Below, piece after piece: positions 16,952 to 28,831 of a DNA stretch of 64,000 nt. The DNA lies in assembly GCA_001632425.1 (NCBI GenBank), contig KV425568.1, positions 343,083 through 407,082 of the forward strand, given 5' to 3'. The notes beneath the pieces are model-generated. The model was not told the DNA's origin. It saw only the letters and a program-made list of their open reading frames with translations, and made no database searches. Origin of the DNA: Neolentinus lepideus HHB14362 ss-1 (Eukaryota; Basidiomycota; Agaricomycetes; Gloeophyllales; Gloeophyllaceae). How positions within the stretch are numbered: the first letter of the stretch is position 1; each line of letters starts with the position of its first letter. The position numbers and the translations under genes are program-made.

Positions 16952-17957
16952 AAACGACGAAGACTATACAGGAAGTTTCGGCCGCCACTATGAGGATAAG
17001 CAACACATTTATCGTACCATCGTCAGAATAGATATCATGTTTCTAGAATACACAAACACACGAAGGCCGACCATCGCAGAATACACCATAGAGTCTTGGG
17101 CAGAGCACCCTTGAGTTGCCTGTATCTTTGGACCAAGTTAGACGGCACAAGGATCAGCCTCGGCTGTCGACCATACGCAAGCGTGGAAGCCGCTCCGCAT
17201 GTGCTTCTCCGTCATCTCCGTCGCAACTTGCCCGATCTCAGAGCATCCATGCCCGCGATCTGCGTTGCCCATCCACGGTATAGATCTCCGTCTCATGGTT
17301 AGCTTCGTAGTATGGGACTTGAAGTATTATCTGGAAGGTTCTTCGCACCTTGAAGTACGAAAGCATGTTTATCCCTGCATTAGAGGAGTACTGATTTTAA
17401 TGACGGGGTGAACGTTCCGGTTGACGACCAGGCAGCCTGCCTTGAGAATAGCAGAAAAAGGGGGACACTCGAAACTTTGACATAGATAATATAATCCCAG
17501 TTTACGATAATGTGGCATCGAAGACGTCAGGTCTTCGTGGGTCAGAGCGTCCAGACAAGTGGAAAAGTGCGTCGTCAAGTATTCCGGGGGTTGACAAGCC
17601 CATAGGCTGCTCATTGGACCTTGGATATTTTGGTCATGGAGGAGGCGAAGCGCAGAGACCAAGATATAGTCCCATTGAGGCCAAACAAGGCCTCCTGCGC
17701 CACTCGCATACAAGTAGAGATGCAGTGTCCGGACAACGACCACGAGACAGCGCAAATGAAAGAGAGCAGCAACTTCGCAAACAGTATGGATAGATCGGTG
17801 CCACTTGAACAAAGATCCCGCCAGTCGCATGCCACATGTGGCATTGTTGTAGACAAAGGGCTCATGTGACTCGCGTCCGATCGCGTCTGGTTAAAAGGGC
17901 CGTCATTCCCGCCACACGCAACCTCTTACCAGCCTACCATCCACAGCGCCGCCTACC
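16952..17957. other. Gene-poor region, possible upstream part of the decayed gene
   Basis: The minus strand around 17100-17300 also reads like protein (HMRSGFHACVWSTAEADPC) but is interrupted by stops. This is consistent with an older, longer gene now in pieces. The last 60 bases before 17958 are pyrimidine-rich and could be the leader of the next gene. Confidence 0.3.
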
Positions 17958-18887
17958 ATGCTATCTCCAAATGCATACTACGCAATCATTGGCGAAAGTG
18001 ACGACTACCACTCTCATCCCTCGATGGATCTTTTTGGCTTCAGACCTGTGGCCAGAAGAAATGCCACGGAGGGGTCGCGTGCCACTAGCGGAGTACGAGC
18101 ATCCAGGGGTAGCTATGTTCCAGCACGGAGCACCGGCTGGAGTAGTGGTCGACCTGGGTCTGAGAATCATATGGACAAGAGCCTGATGTGGATGGTACCA
18201 CAGACGGTTATTCTTGTAGTGCGTTATTATACACGTACAGGTGGTGTGATCTTCAACCATACACTGCAGAGCAGCCAAGTGGGCTTAGGAACGACCACCA
18301 TCTACCAAACTTCACGGCAAGCAAGGCATGGCAACGCACTATCGAAGAGCCGGAACGGCAAGCCCACGTCGCATGCTTTCCCTAAATATCCCGAGTTGAC
18401 CTTGGATGAGCCGGTACGCCAGTATCTCCAATAAAAGAGAAGGCTTTGACGTTGAATTAATCCGCAGCGTCACTGGCTGAGCGAGAACGACTTGGTTTGG
18501 CCACCATGGCCAGATATCTTCAGGCCACTTCCGGAATATACGAGAAGCTGGGACAAGAAGCTACAAGGAGCGATGATTGTCGGACAGTGCTATTTCTGCC
18601 AGCCAGAGCCACAGCGCCTCACAGTTCGACCGAGATGGTTGCACGAAAACATGGATCCTGACAAGCAGAGAGAGAAGGTATTGTCACAGGAGGCACAATC
18701 GTCTACAGATCCGAAAATCGCAAAAATAGAGCAGGATGAAGGCACAACTAGATACCATGGACGAGATCTGGCCCATCATCTGGGTGATAGTCGTCAGGAG
18801 CACAAGTCAGAGTATATATCAAGGTGGTCCCCGGATTCGGATCAAGGGTCAGAGTCATGGGCGGAGTCCGTGGACTCTTTGGTCTGA
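17958..18887 (+). CDS. Orphan protein of about 291 residues
   Basis: Not recognised. The model has two exons, 17958-18413 and 18468-18887, joined by a 54-nt intron (GTACGC...CCGCAG) in phase, giving 292 codons including the stop. Exon 1 starts MLSPNAYYAIIGESDDYHS and is rich in Ser, Arg and Gly. Exon 2 has HWLSENDLVWPPWPDIFRPL and a CYFCQPEP pair of cysteines, then an acidic, glutamine-rich and probably disordered tail. A competing frame within 18188-18385 also looks protein-like, so an additional intron in exon 1 is possible. There is no signal peptide or membrane segment. Confidence 0.45.
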
Positions 18888-19358
18888 ATATTTGTCTGGG
18901 ACCATGTGGAACCAGAAGCTTGAAGGGCGACTGGATGGAGGAGCTGCAGCCGGATAATACGGAGACCACCTAGTTTGATATTACAAAACGCATAATAATG
19001 ATATCATCGATACGAAATGATGACCCGCTTGACTGATCGCCAGCAGAAGTCAGGAAAAACCACACCTAAGAGTTTTCAGCATCTAAATCCAGGTAATGGT
19101 GTCCAGACAACGGTATTGATTCGCAATGACAGAGAGCAGTATTGATCCATCCGGACGAAAGTAGCGTTTTCCTGAGCAAAGCTTGCGGAGGCGACCGAAA
19201 CTCAGAAGGGGAGACAGACTTGACTTATCATAGTGAGACGAAGGACATTGGACAAACCATGCTAACGGATTTTCAAAGTCCGCTCGGAGAATTCCAGAGC
19301 GCCTCTGCAACGAAACTTACTCAAACTACAAGTCTCACTGTCCGTTCTCGCTTTCATC
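18888..19358. other. Intergenic region upstream of SPT5
   Basis: About 470 bases with no coding signal beyond short chance frames. It presumably holds the SPT5 promoter. No TATA box is evident, which is usual for housekeeping genes. Confidence 0.4.
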
Positions 19359-22300
19359 ATGTCTGACGTTGAAGATGATACGTATCAAAGCGGGCACCAC
19401 GATGTGCAAGATGGCGATGGCGGCGGAGACTCTCAGGAGCGTGCGCCTAGACGCGTGGAAGATGACGAGGGTGGCGAGGACGAGAACAGAGTAGACGAGG
19501 ATGCGGAGGGCGAAATGGATGAAGAAGAAGATGAGGATGAAGAAGACGAGGAAGATGGGGACATGGACTCGGGACGGCCGAAAAAGAGAACGAAGGTGAG
19601 AATGCAGTCTCAGTGATTTATGTTTCCCTGACTGGGATGTAGCATCGGCACAAGAAGCGTAATGCTGTCAATCGTTTCCTTGATGTCGAAGCCGAGGTCG
19701 ACGAGGATGAGGAGGAAGACGAGGACGAGGAGGACTATGGTCGAGGTGCGTCTTGACTTGCTCAGCAAGTGACAATGTCTACAACGTTTGGCAGAGGGAT
19801 TCATTGAGGAGGGTGTGGACGAGGAGGTGGATGATATGCGTAGGGCAGTAGACCACGCTCGTCTGAATAGGCGAGAACGGGAGCTCGACGACCAGGACCT
19901 CGCACGGATTGCTGAAGACATGAAGAAACGGTATAATCAGTCTGCCGTACGGTATACTGGGGACATGAATGAGATCCCACAACGGCTACTCATGCCCTCC
20001 GTTCATGATGCGAATCTATGGCAAGTCAGAGTGCGGGTATGTGTCATCATCATACTCTCATGGAGCGCCACTGAGGATATCGAAATAGCCAGGGAAAGAG
20101 CGGGACATCGTGTTCAGTCTGATGCGGAAAGCCATTGATCTGGAGTATACCAACAAGCCCTTATCGATTCTCTCTGCGTTCCAGCGTGACTCACTGCCGG
20201 GTATGATCTATGTCGAAGCTCGCAGCTCCAAGCAGGTCAGCGAAGCCATCAATGGGCTCGTTGGTATCTTCCCAAGTCGCGGAATCAACTTGGTACCTAT
20301 TGAAGAAATGGCGAGTCTGTTGCAAATCAAGAAGCAGGATCTGACCGTCACTCCTGGAAGCTGGGTCCGCATTAGACGAGGAAAATACCAAGGCGATCTC
20401 GCCCAGGTTATGGACATCACTGAAAATGGCGAGGAAGTCGGCCTCAAATTCATCCCGCGTATCGACTTGAACCCTAAGGATGATACCACGGCTGATGGTA
20501 AGAAGCGGAAAAAAATGGGCTTCGGGAACATGTCAAGTACCACAATGCGCCCACCGCAGCGATTCTTCAACTATGAGGAGGTGGCGAAAGTGTACGGCCG
20601 GAAACAGGTATCCAAGCGGAATCAGGTGTACGTTTTCCAGAACGACACGTACAAGGACGGGTTCATCGAGAAGGATTTCAAGCTGAGCGCGCTTCAGCTG
20701 GAGAATGTCAACCCCACTCTGGACGAGATCACACAGTTCGCGCGTGGCATGGATGGGGCCGAGAACGACAATGCTGTTGACCTGACAATTATTGCTGAGG
20801 CGTCAAGGAAGGCGGCTATTGCTGTCTTGCAGCCTGGAGATCACGTTGAGGTGTTCGAGGGTGAGCAGACGGGTGTCGATGGTGTCGTCCAGTCTATGGA
20901 GGGCGATGTGGTCACGATCATCGCGAATAGCATGGAGCTCGAGAACCAGCGCGTGGACGTTCCCGCAAGGAGCGTCCGGAAAAAGTTCAAACCTGGAGAC
21001 CATGTCAAGGTCATGACGGGTAAGAACGCCGATGAGACTGGTCTAGTAGTGTCCGTGGAGAACAATGTCGTGACGTTCCTCTCTGACATGTCGATGCAGG
21101 AGGTGCGTTATCGCTCCTTGAGTTAATTAGGTTTGAAGGGTAACATCTACTCAGGTCTCCGTGTTCTCGAAAGATTTGCGAGAAGCCGCAGAAGTTGGCT
21201 CAGGTACCAATGTTGTTGGGAACTACGAGCTGCATGATCTTGTACAGTTGGAGTAAGTCTAGTTCTACCTACTTATATGTCATCTATTGACATATTGCGC
21301 AGTCTTCAAACTGTTGGCGTAATTTATAAGACTGAGTGGGACTCTTTCCGCGTATTAGACCAAAACGGACAGACACGCTTGGTACAGCCGCATCAAATCT
21401 CAATGCGGAGAGATTCAAATCGCGCCATTGCGACTGATTCCGAAGGCCACGAGCTCCGTGTGGGTGACAATGTCAAGGAAATCGATGGAGAGGTGAGCGA
21501 TGTTCGCCTTGTGCGTCGTAAGCGCTGAACCGGACGTCAATCATCCAGGGCCGAAAGGGGCGCGTTTTGCACATCCACCAGTCGCACTTTGCATTTTTGC
21601 ATAATCGTGATTATAATGAGAATGGTGGTGTGTTCGTTACTCGCGCTCGGTCCCTCGCGTCGCTTGCACCGAGGGGCAATCTACTCAAGGCCGGCACTGA
21701 TCTATCGAAGATGAATCCTGCTATGAGTGGAGGTGCTGGTGGTGGTATGGTCGGGTCTGCTATGGGTCGTGGACCGCGAGACTGGGTTATTGGCTTGAGT
21801 GTATCTGTCATTAGAGGCACATACAAGGGGTATGTTGGAACCATCAAGGACACTAACGGACCAGTCGCGCGGGTAGAACTCCATACCAACAATAAGATAA
21901 TCACGATAGAGAGAGACAAGCTGAAGGCCCGAAAGTGAGTCCTGTAGTATTTTCCGCATTGTGTTGTGCCAAACGCCCCTCACAGCCCAGACGGGACGCT
22001 TGTCCCACTTGACCAGGCTGCCTTTAATGGACGTGGTAAATGGGGCAATACAGGCAATATGGGTCCACCGCGCACGATAGGCTCATACCAAGGCGGTCGG
22101 CAAGGCGGTACTGGAGGTTGGGGAGGTGCAACGCCTGGTGGATGGGCTGTGCCGCCCTCACATACGCCGAATCCTTACAACAACAGCGGCAAGACGCCAG
22201 CTTGGGGTGGTTCGTCGCGGACACCCAACCCGTACGCGGACAGTGGGAAAACGCCAGCTTGGAGTGCTATGTCACGGACGCCTAATCCATACGCTGACGG

Positions 22301-23289
22301 GTCTAGAACGCCAGCATGGAATGTCGGGTCGCGGACGCCTAACCCGTACGCGGGCGGGAGCGGAGGGGCATCGTCAGGATGGGGTGGTGCCACGCCTGGT
22401 CGACCAACAGAGTCGAGTGGCGGCTGGGGTCTTTCGTCGGGGGGCGCTTCGCCCAACAAGAATGGTGGTGGCTGGGGATCCTCAAACGATACCTGGGTAT
22501 GTTACTGTTTTTGAGTACTCGATCTCGTACTTGAAGCTAATTATGTTATAGGCGGCACCTACTCCTGCCGCGCCACACGAAGGTTGGGTACGTATTTGTA
22601 GCTGAACATTCTGTTGAGTACGAACCCTGACCATTTTGTTTAGTCTGCACCCACTCCCGCGGCAGCACAAACACCCGCTGCCAGTTATGCCACACCCGCT
22701 GCCAGCTATGGCAGTACGACCAGAACACCTGCTGCGTATCCATCTACACCCGCCGCGACCGGAGGAACGACCTCCGAGAGTGAACGGTCGTCGTACGGCA
22801 AGTCCACAAGTTTTGCCGTCTACATGTATATATCGTACTGATCCCGACATCACATCTTCAGAGGTACCTAAGGACTGGCTTGTCGACCCCGCCTTGCCGA
22901 TGAAGAAGAACATTGTTGTCCAAATCAAAGGCACCTTCGGTGACGCCGGACGGCCCTCTTGGTACAACGGTGAATACGAGAACCGTTGCGGCCAAGTTCT
23001 CTTCGTTACAGAGGGCAGCGATGGTATCACATCCACGGCGAACCTGCAGCTATGGGTATCGTCGGATAATCCCACACTAACTGAGGAGCAACTTACTGCG
23101 GTGCCCATACACTTCCTGATACCGATGGCCCCTCGGCCCAAGTGGAAGGCAGTGGTGTTGGATGGGAAGAACAAAGGCCAGATCCTACACATTATTGAAC
23201 CAGGTTCGGGCCACCAGTGGGTGTGCACGCAGAGCTATGATTTTTACGATGAAATTGCCGGTGATCGATTGGCGTTGTACAGAGCCTGA
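19359..23289 (+). CDS. SPT5: Transcription elongation factor Spt5
   Basis: Spt5 pairs with Spt4 and binds RNA polymerase II as a processivity factor. The start gives MSDVEDDTYQSG and a long acidic N-terminus (19359-19745, Glu/Asp runs), the hallmark of the family. The NGN domain follows (LWQVRVRPGKERDIVFSLMRK... GMIYVEARSSKQVSEAINGL, about 20015-20260). Several KOW modules come next: VTPGSWVRIRRGKYQGDLAQV, LQPGDHVEVFEGEQTGVDG, KFKPGDHVKVMTGKNADE and a later WVIGLSVSVIRGTYKGYVG. Then comes a repetitive C-terminal region and a final KOW-like domain (VVQIKGTFGDAGRPSWYNGEYENRCG) ending at 23289. About ten introns are visible. Length (roughly 1,150-1,200 residues) is normal for fungi. Confidence 0.95.
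22160..22360 (+). repeat. Tandem repeat coding the Spt5 C-terminal repeat region
   Basis: Four imperfect units of about 57-60 bases encode alternating TPNPYxD/NxG and (K/R)TPAWxxxSR blocks. The first covers TPNPYNNSGKTPAWGGSS. This is the phosphorylatable CTR of Spt5. A second shorter repeat (TPAASYA-type units) lies in the exon starting near 22644. Confidence 0.8.
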
Positions 23290-23473
23290 TTGGGATGTTT
23301 TTATTGTTAGCCTACTAGTACTGTTCGGATTGCTCTGCTAATTCAGCTGTCATTGTATATTATAGCATGTATATCTACATTCTGCAATCCGCGTGGCTGG
23401 GTGACTCGCCCCTCGAGCTTGTTTCACGATTGATCCGAACTCGAATTTCAGCTCTTCCACCTTCACTCCGGTC

Positions 23474-23739
23474 ATGGGCACTCCGCTCTCGCCTCAGGCG
23501 AAGAGACTGCGAACAATCATTGTTACCTTGCCCATCATAGGCGCTACATCATGTCAGTTGCAGGCCGTGTATCTCCATCCAATGGCGCAAAATACTAATA
23601 GTCACGGCCAGTGGTCCTGTTCAAGCGGGTCTTCCTTGGTGAAGAGCAACGAAAGCTGCCTCGGGAGGGTCATGGGCGCATTATACCGATCAAGCCAGAG
23701 ATACCTAAGGCTGAAAGCAGTGGCGAGCCGGGACAGTGA
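23474..23739 (+). CDS. Small single-pass membrane protein, 68 residues
   Basis: Two exons, 23474-23552 and 23612-23739, join in phase through a 59-nt intron (GTCAGT...GGCCAG) to give 69 codons including the stop. The protein has a basic N-terminal stretch (PLSPQAKRLRTIIV), one hydrophobic segment spanning the junction (IIVTLPIIGATSLVLFKRVF), and a basic then proline-rich tail (GEEQRKLPREGHGRIIPIKP). This layout resembles small mitochondrial inner-membrane assembly or structural proteins of fungi, but I cannot name the family. It converges on MIC10, whose stop is 114 bases away. Confidence 0.6.
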
Positions 23740-23852
23740 TGGGACGCGTTATTGGAAGTTGGAACCGTGTCTCAGTCTACAGCGGTATATCATAAAGTAG
23801 TGGCCACCCATCACACCTGTCCATGTCCACCTCTCCTACCAGATCACCCTGC

Positions 23853-24396
23853 TCAGACCGTCCTGTTCTCGGATGCCGTCGCCTGTGTCACGACCCGCGT
23901 TCCCGGACCTCGTGTGGGGTTGAAGAGCCTGTCGCAATCTGCCCATGCAATCCCGGATCCGACACCTGTTGTGAACGCGACTGGCCATGCTCGTCCTGCA
24001 TATGGGTGTTTCGGAAAGACAGACGAGTTAATGGCAGTGATTAGATGTTCGTAGTAGAAGGGCAGGGAATAAATACGAACGGCGGAAGAGGATGACCGAC
24101 GCTACGACGCCCACACTGAAGCCTACCCCACTATCTACTTATATTAGCTTCTATTCTTTCACTGGAAAGATGACTACGTACGTTTTGACCAGGATATCCG
24201 CAACTACATGCAACGAAACGTGTCCCGAGCAAAAAGCAGTCAACCTCGTGTCAGACCGGGATGGCTGGTTCAGAACGTACGGCAACGGTCATACTGCAGC
24301 GACACCCATCGTTGTGAGTACGGATATTGGGAGACATGCAAATCAGCGCACCTTTTGGTTCACGATGTTCTCGCTGTACGAGGGCTTCGACGACAT
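23853..24396 (-). CDS. MIC10: MICOS complex subunit Mic10
   Basis: Mic10 oligomerises in the mitochondrial inner membrane and bends it at crista junctions. Five short exons on the minus strand, 24396-24352, 24293-24281, 24203-24182, 24130-24081 and 23995-23853, splice in phase to 90 residues. The product starts MSSKPSYSENIVNQKYDRC, then LADILVKTGVGFSVGVVAS and VILFRRRAWPVAFTTGVGSG, ending with an FNPTRGPGTR tail. The LVKT start, the first glycine-rich hairpin helix, the basic loop FRRRAWP and the second GxGxG-type helix are the conserved Mic10 features. The donor of intron 4 (GTTCGT) is weak, but the join is supported by family similarity. Plus-strand open frames over this region are shadows. 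Confidence 0.85.
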
Positions 24397-24626
24397 GGTG
24401 TGTTGCACAAGACAGTTTGAAGGTCGGAAACCGGAAATAGTAAGTGATATTGTGACTGTACCGACGTCATATACTTTGGATCTCTTTAAACTTTACTGCC
24501 GGTACCGTGGTTTACTCTACGAGTGTTATGTTGTATGTTATGCCTTATGCTAGAATGCAAGTATGCTGCTGTGAAAACGTGTAGTCTATGCTGATAACTT
24601 AGCAATAATATACGATGCGAAGTCGT

Positions 24627-26810
24627 TCATGGTCCACTAGCCGATATCGAAGTTGAGGACGCGGATGCCTCTACACTCTCTAAAGTCTTGTACCACCTAA
24701 CAACCTTGGGATGGGCAGCAACCTAGAGGAACATCGTCATCTTCTGCCCACTGCATTGAATCAGATGGACTTACTTTCTTAGGATCAAAACGAAGGACCT
24801 GCAGGCCCTCGAGGGAAGCGGCCCTGGAAAGGGCTACATAGCTTTGGCCTATAAATTAGAGTGAGCTACACTGTGCTCATGAACTCCGACAAAAAGGTCA
24901 CTGACCTTTCTCAAAGACTTTTCCCAAGTCCACCTTCACCCTCTGTATCGTCTGTCCTTGGCTCTTGTGGATCGACATTGCCCATGCCAGGATCAAAGGA
25001 ATCTACAGCGCCATGTCATTGACCCTGGACACATTGAATGAATTCGAGACTGACCTGCATCCGTCTTGCGAGCACATTACCATCTCCGTCTTCTACCCTG
25101 AACTCATCCCTCACCAGCAGGACCAACTCCTTCCCTGCAGGGGTGACAAACTCCACGAGCGGGTACATCTCCTCATCCTTTTCCTCTTTCTTCCCTTTAA
25201 CCTTCATGCCGCTTATCTGCTTCTCGTCCTTACTCTCCTTATTCTCCTTCCCATCCTCGCTCTTCACCACTACCACCGGCTTCCCATCACTTCCCACCCT
25301 CACACTCCTCACATGCCCACTTTTCTCCGCCGCTCCTCCACTCCTCGCCTCCGCACCCCCAAGCTCACTCTGCACCTCTTGGATTTTGCAAAACCTCCTC
25401 AACACGCCCACGCTCCCATTCACCAGCCCTCCCTCGACGCCGTTGTCGACGTTCTTGATCAGCATGACCTGCGCTCCCTCCTTGACTTCCAGCTTCTCCA
25501 CCGCCATCATGTTCTTCAGCAGTCTCGCCCTCGTTTCCGCGGATGCAGTACCCGAGTCGCGCGAGACGAAGGTGTGTAAGGGTCCCGGGAGGGATTTGAG
25601 GCGGTTGTGGTTGGCGGAGTCGACCTCGTGCCGAAGGGGGAAAAGCTCCGTAGGCAGGATGGTGGAAGGGGGGAGCGGGCGAGAGAGGGAGCGGAATGTG
25701 GTGAGAGCTTCGGGGGTGGTTATGCCGAGGCGCATGTAGTTCAGGAGGTCCACGAATTCTGGGTGTAGGGAGAGTAGGAAAGAGGATTGACAGAAGATAC
25801 AATGCGCGACATACTGGTATCTTTCTGTCTGTAAACCTGTTGCAGGTTCACGGTCTCTTCGATACTGCTCTTCCATGCGTCAGATTCGAATGCAAAGACT
25901 GGATCGCCCTTTGAGACAGGTGGAAGTTGGAAAAAGTCGCCAGTCACGACGAGCTGTACAGACGCGACATGTACACGTTATTACACCACGGGTGAAGAGT
26001 TGGCGGCATTCGTACCTGAATGCCACCGAACGGTTTATCTGTCCGTTTGCGTAGTTTGCTGGCGAGAGCAGCTAGCGTATCAAAGAAGCGACCCTCGACC
26101 ATGGACACTACGCAATGGTTATTATGTTATAATGGATAACAGATGACATCTTACCTTCATCGATTACCAGGACTTTGGTGGCCTTCCAACGCTGATAAGC
26201 AGGCTTGCACGTCTTGATGGATGGAATGAGGACTTCCAGATTGTGTGACGTGGGTGACACGGCACCCCAAGCGTGAATCGTCATGCCTACTGCAGATCAA
26301 ATATGATAGTGGGGAGAGTGCGAGAATGGACCGACCACCGATGTTGGACGCCGCCATGCCTGTGCTGGCTGTCACGGAGACGGCGCCGGGTTGTTTAGCG
26401 TGCTTCTTGCGCAGGGAAGAGATGATAGCACGCAGAAGCAAAGACTTTCCGGTTCCTGAGATGCCAATATGTATAGTCACATTCACTGGAAGAATGCAAA
26501 ACCGAGCACACTTACCCGCAGACCCCGTAAAAAACACATTCTTGCCCTCTAGAACCATCTTGAGAATAGTGCTCTGCTCATCGTTCAACACTACATTTCT
26601 CTTGTTTGGTTCAGGTTCTCGTTTCGTAGACGCGTCGAGCTGCACTTTGGGCGCGAAAAAGGCATCGAGGGTCGTACGTCGCGCTTTCGACGGTTTCTCG
26701 GGCTGGATGTCATCAGTAGACTTTCTTTTCCCTGCAGGCGTGGTGGTGGCCGACTTCGACGTAGCCTTCTTATTCGCTGAGACCGTCTTGAGAGGCGGTC
26801 GGGCGGGCAT
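24627..26810 (-). CDS. PIF1: PIF1-family 5'-3' DNA helicase
   Basis: Pif1 helicases unwind G-quadruplexes and forked DNA and act in mitochondrial and nuclear genome maintenance. The start at 26810 gives [19 protein letters not shown], a basic region, then [12 protein letters not shown]. After [22 protein letters not shown] the Walker A GSAGTGKS is made by splicing out an intron around 26470-26515. Further blocks are [40 protein letters not shown] (Walker B), [13 protein letters not shown] and [11 protein letters not shown]. Then come [30 protein letters not shown] and [21 protein letters not shown]. The 3' end is [15 protein letters not shown] and a serine-rich tail to TGA at 24627-24629. A long charged insertion (about 25240-25400, [14 protein letters not shown]) sits between helicase motifs. 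Confidence 0.93.
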
Positions 26811-28831
26811 AGTGGTTGAATGAAAAAGACAAGGGTTGCCACAACTTTTGGGGATGCGTATGATTATGTAAGCTGATTGTGGCGTTAAAGTGACCAACGC
26901 CACAACCACCTTGCTTCGAGTGAAACCTCGGTTTCTACACTGAAAATAACATAGGTTGAATGTATTATAAGTAAATACAGGTCTTATATTGCACTAGATC
27001 TCAAATTAGGGCCGCTTTCCATAGATGCAGTAGGGAGTATATCCTCCTTATCATGCCAAACCTCCCAGGCATGTTGGGTGGGCTGTCTCTGTAACGCTGA
27101 GCATTGACCTCAGTTCTAGGTTTCTTATTTCTTTTACTGCACATTTTAATACATGCTGTGCATCGAAGGAGTTCTCGGAAATGTATCAATATTGTGAGGA
27201 ATTGAATGAAGTGACATTAATAATAGGTACACCTGGTGCCAAAAATCAGGAAAAGCTTGATATAACGGGTGATTTAATCTACTCACATATTATGCACTAT
27301 ATAGCGCTTACGATGTATGCAGCATCACGGTAAAACCGGAGGTAGTCTAGGATTACTGGCATTTCGACCCGCCTGTCACATCACGGTCACGTCGCGCCTT
27401 GCGTCCAAATGAGTGGACCGAGCACTCCACACTGTGGACAATATTATGGCTCTCTGAAGCCATTTCACGTGCTGCACAAAACATGAAAGTTGTTCCATTT
27501 CACATTATCTAGTGCACCTTCTTGACATAATTTTAAGAATACTAGTAAAATCTTGAATTGACTGCATTATATTAAGATCTAGGCTACCTGTACAAAATCG
27601 GTCAAGTACATGCACTGCTAGATAACTGAAAGAGTGAATCTGCACCAAAATTGTGCCCGACGGGGTAGTATCTACACAAATAATCTGACCGCCGTTTTTT
27701 GGGCAGGTGAAAGAGCGGTTTGGCTGAGAGCCAAACATGTACAAATAATACTGTTTCCAGTCGAGGATTGCCCATCCCCACAACTTTGGATTGTGACGCG
27801 ACGCATCACGTGCGCGGCGGTTGCCGCGTACAGAAGGACCATTCACGGCGTTGCTTTCCTAACAACTCTATCGAATTGACCATTCTGCAGATATGTATCC
27901 AAAACTTTTACGTCAGATCTGAATCATGCTGCCAACATCTAACGCCCTAATACCTGTGTCATGCTGAATGTAGTGTGAAGCCAATAAGTGCTCATCCATA
28001 GGCACGAAATTACAGTATCTCTAGAATATTGAACATGAAGCACTGCCTCATCGAACACACATGTACAAAAGCGAGCATCAATATATTCCATTCCTAACCA
28101 AGGCCTGGCCAATACCACTGTATTTCTGCGGACAGTTTGTGTTTGTTGATGGGCTGCGCTGTGACAGTGCAGGATTGGTTGACTGCTATGTAGACGCCGA
28201 GAAATTCTCTGCTTATATAGGTATGGTTTATGGCTGGTATCACGGCTCGTGGAGGGTTTAAACGGATCATCTCGCAGTCATCCAAGCACTAGAAGTTTAC
28301 TGTGAGTATGAAGAGATTATTCGATATACAGGAATAGAAAACGGATATTCCTCCTACTCGAAGCCATTCGCCGTCGTATAGAGCGATGACGACACAGTCC
28401 CCCCCTCGGCATGCTCCTTCCCTCCAGTGTAGTATCTGTAAAAACAAATCATCTGAATATATAAGTATGTGCACTTCAGATACATGTTTTGATATAGCCA
28501 CGACTTGACACTTGGGGATTCAGCACACCTACTAACACTACTCCAGCGTATTGACGCGAAGTGGCACCCTTTGAACCATTGTGTGTGTCAATTTACCATG
28601 GCTCATGCCAATTTATCACCAAGGAATACATGTGTCTGAGTGTCAGCGCTTCAGCAAGTAACCAACCTATCTGGAAGCTACTGTGGAAGCTGACGCCACC
28701 TTGCGACACGCGATTGGATCACGTGCATCACGGAGCCTACACACGCGGCGGCCTCGTTTTGGTTGTTTCTTGCCAGTTCTCACTTATAGCCAGTCTTCCA
28801 AGTTCACGAGAGCTTCACTCTCTTGCCAACT
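26811..28831. other. Divergent intergenic region, AT-rich
   Basis: About 2 kb between the divergently transcribed PIF1 and the coiled-coil gene. No frame above about 110 codons looks like protein, no exon chain could be built, and no transposon or tRNA structure was seen. The base composition around 26900-27350 is distinctly AT-richer than the genes. Confidence 0.45.

Noticed and set aside
23823..24044. Cysteine-rich 73-codon plus-strand frame that could look like a small secreted or metal-binding protein
   Set aside because: No signal peptide, and it is antisense to the last MIC10 exon; the cysteines arise from the complementary codons.
24092..24553. 153-codon plus-strand open frame
   Set aside because: It lies antisense to the MIC10 exons, whose product matches a known family, so it is a shadow.
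25038..25739. 233-codon plus-strand frame, serine- and leucine-rich
   Set aside because: Exact antisense of a PIF1 helicase exon with clear helicase motifs.
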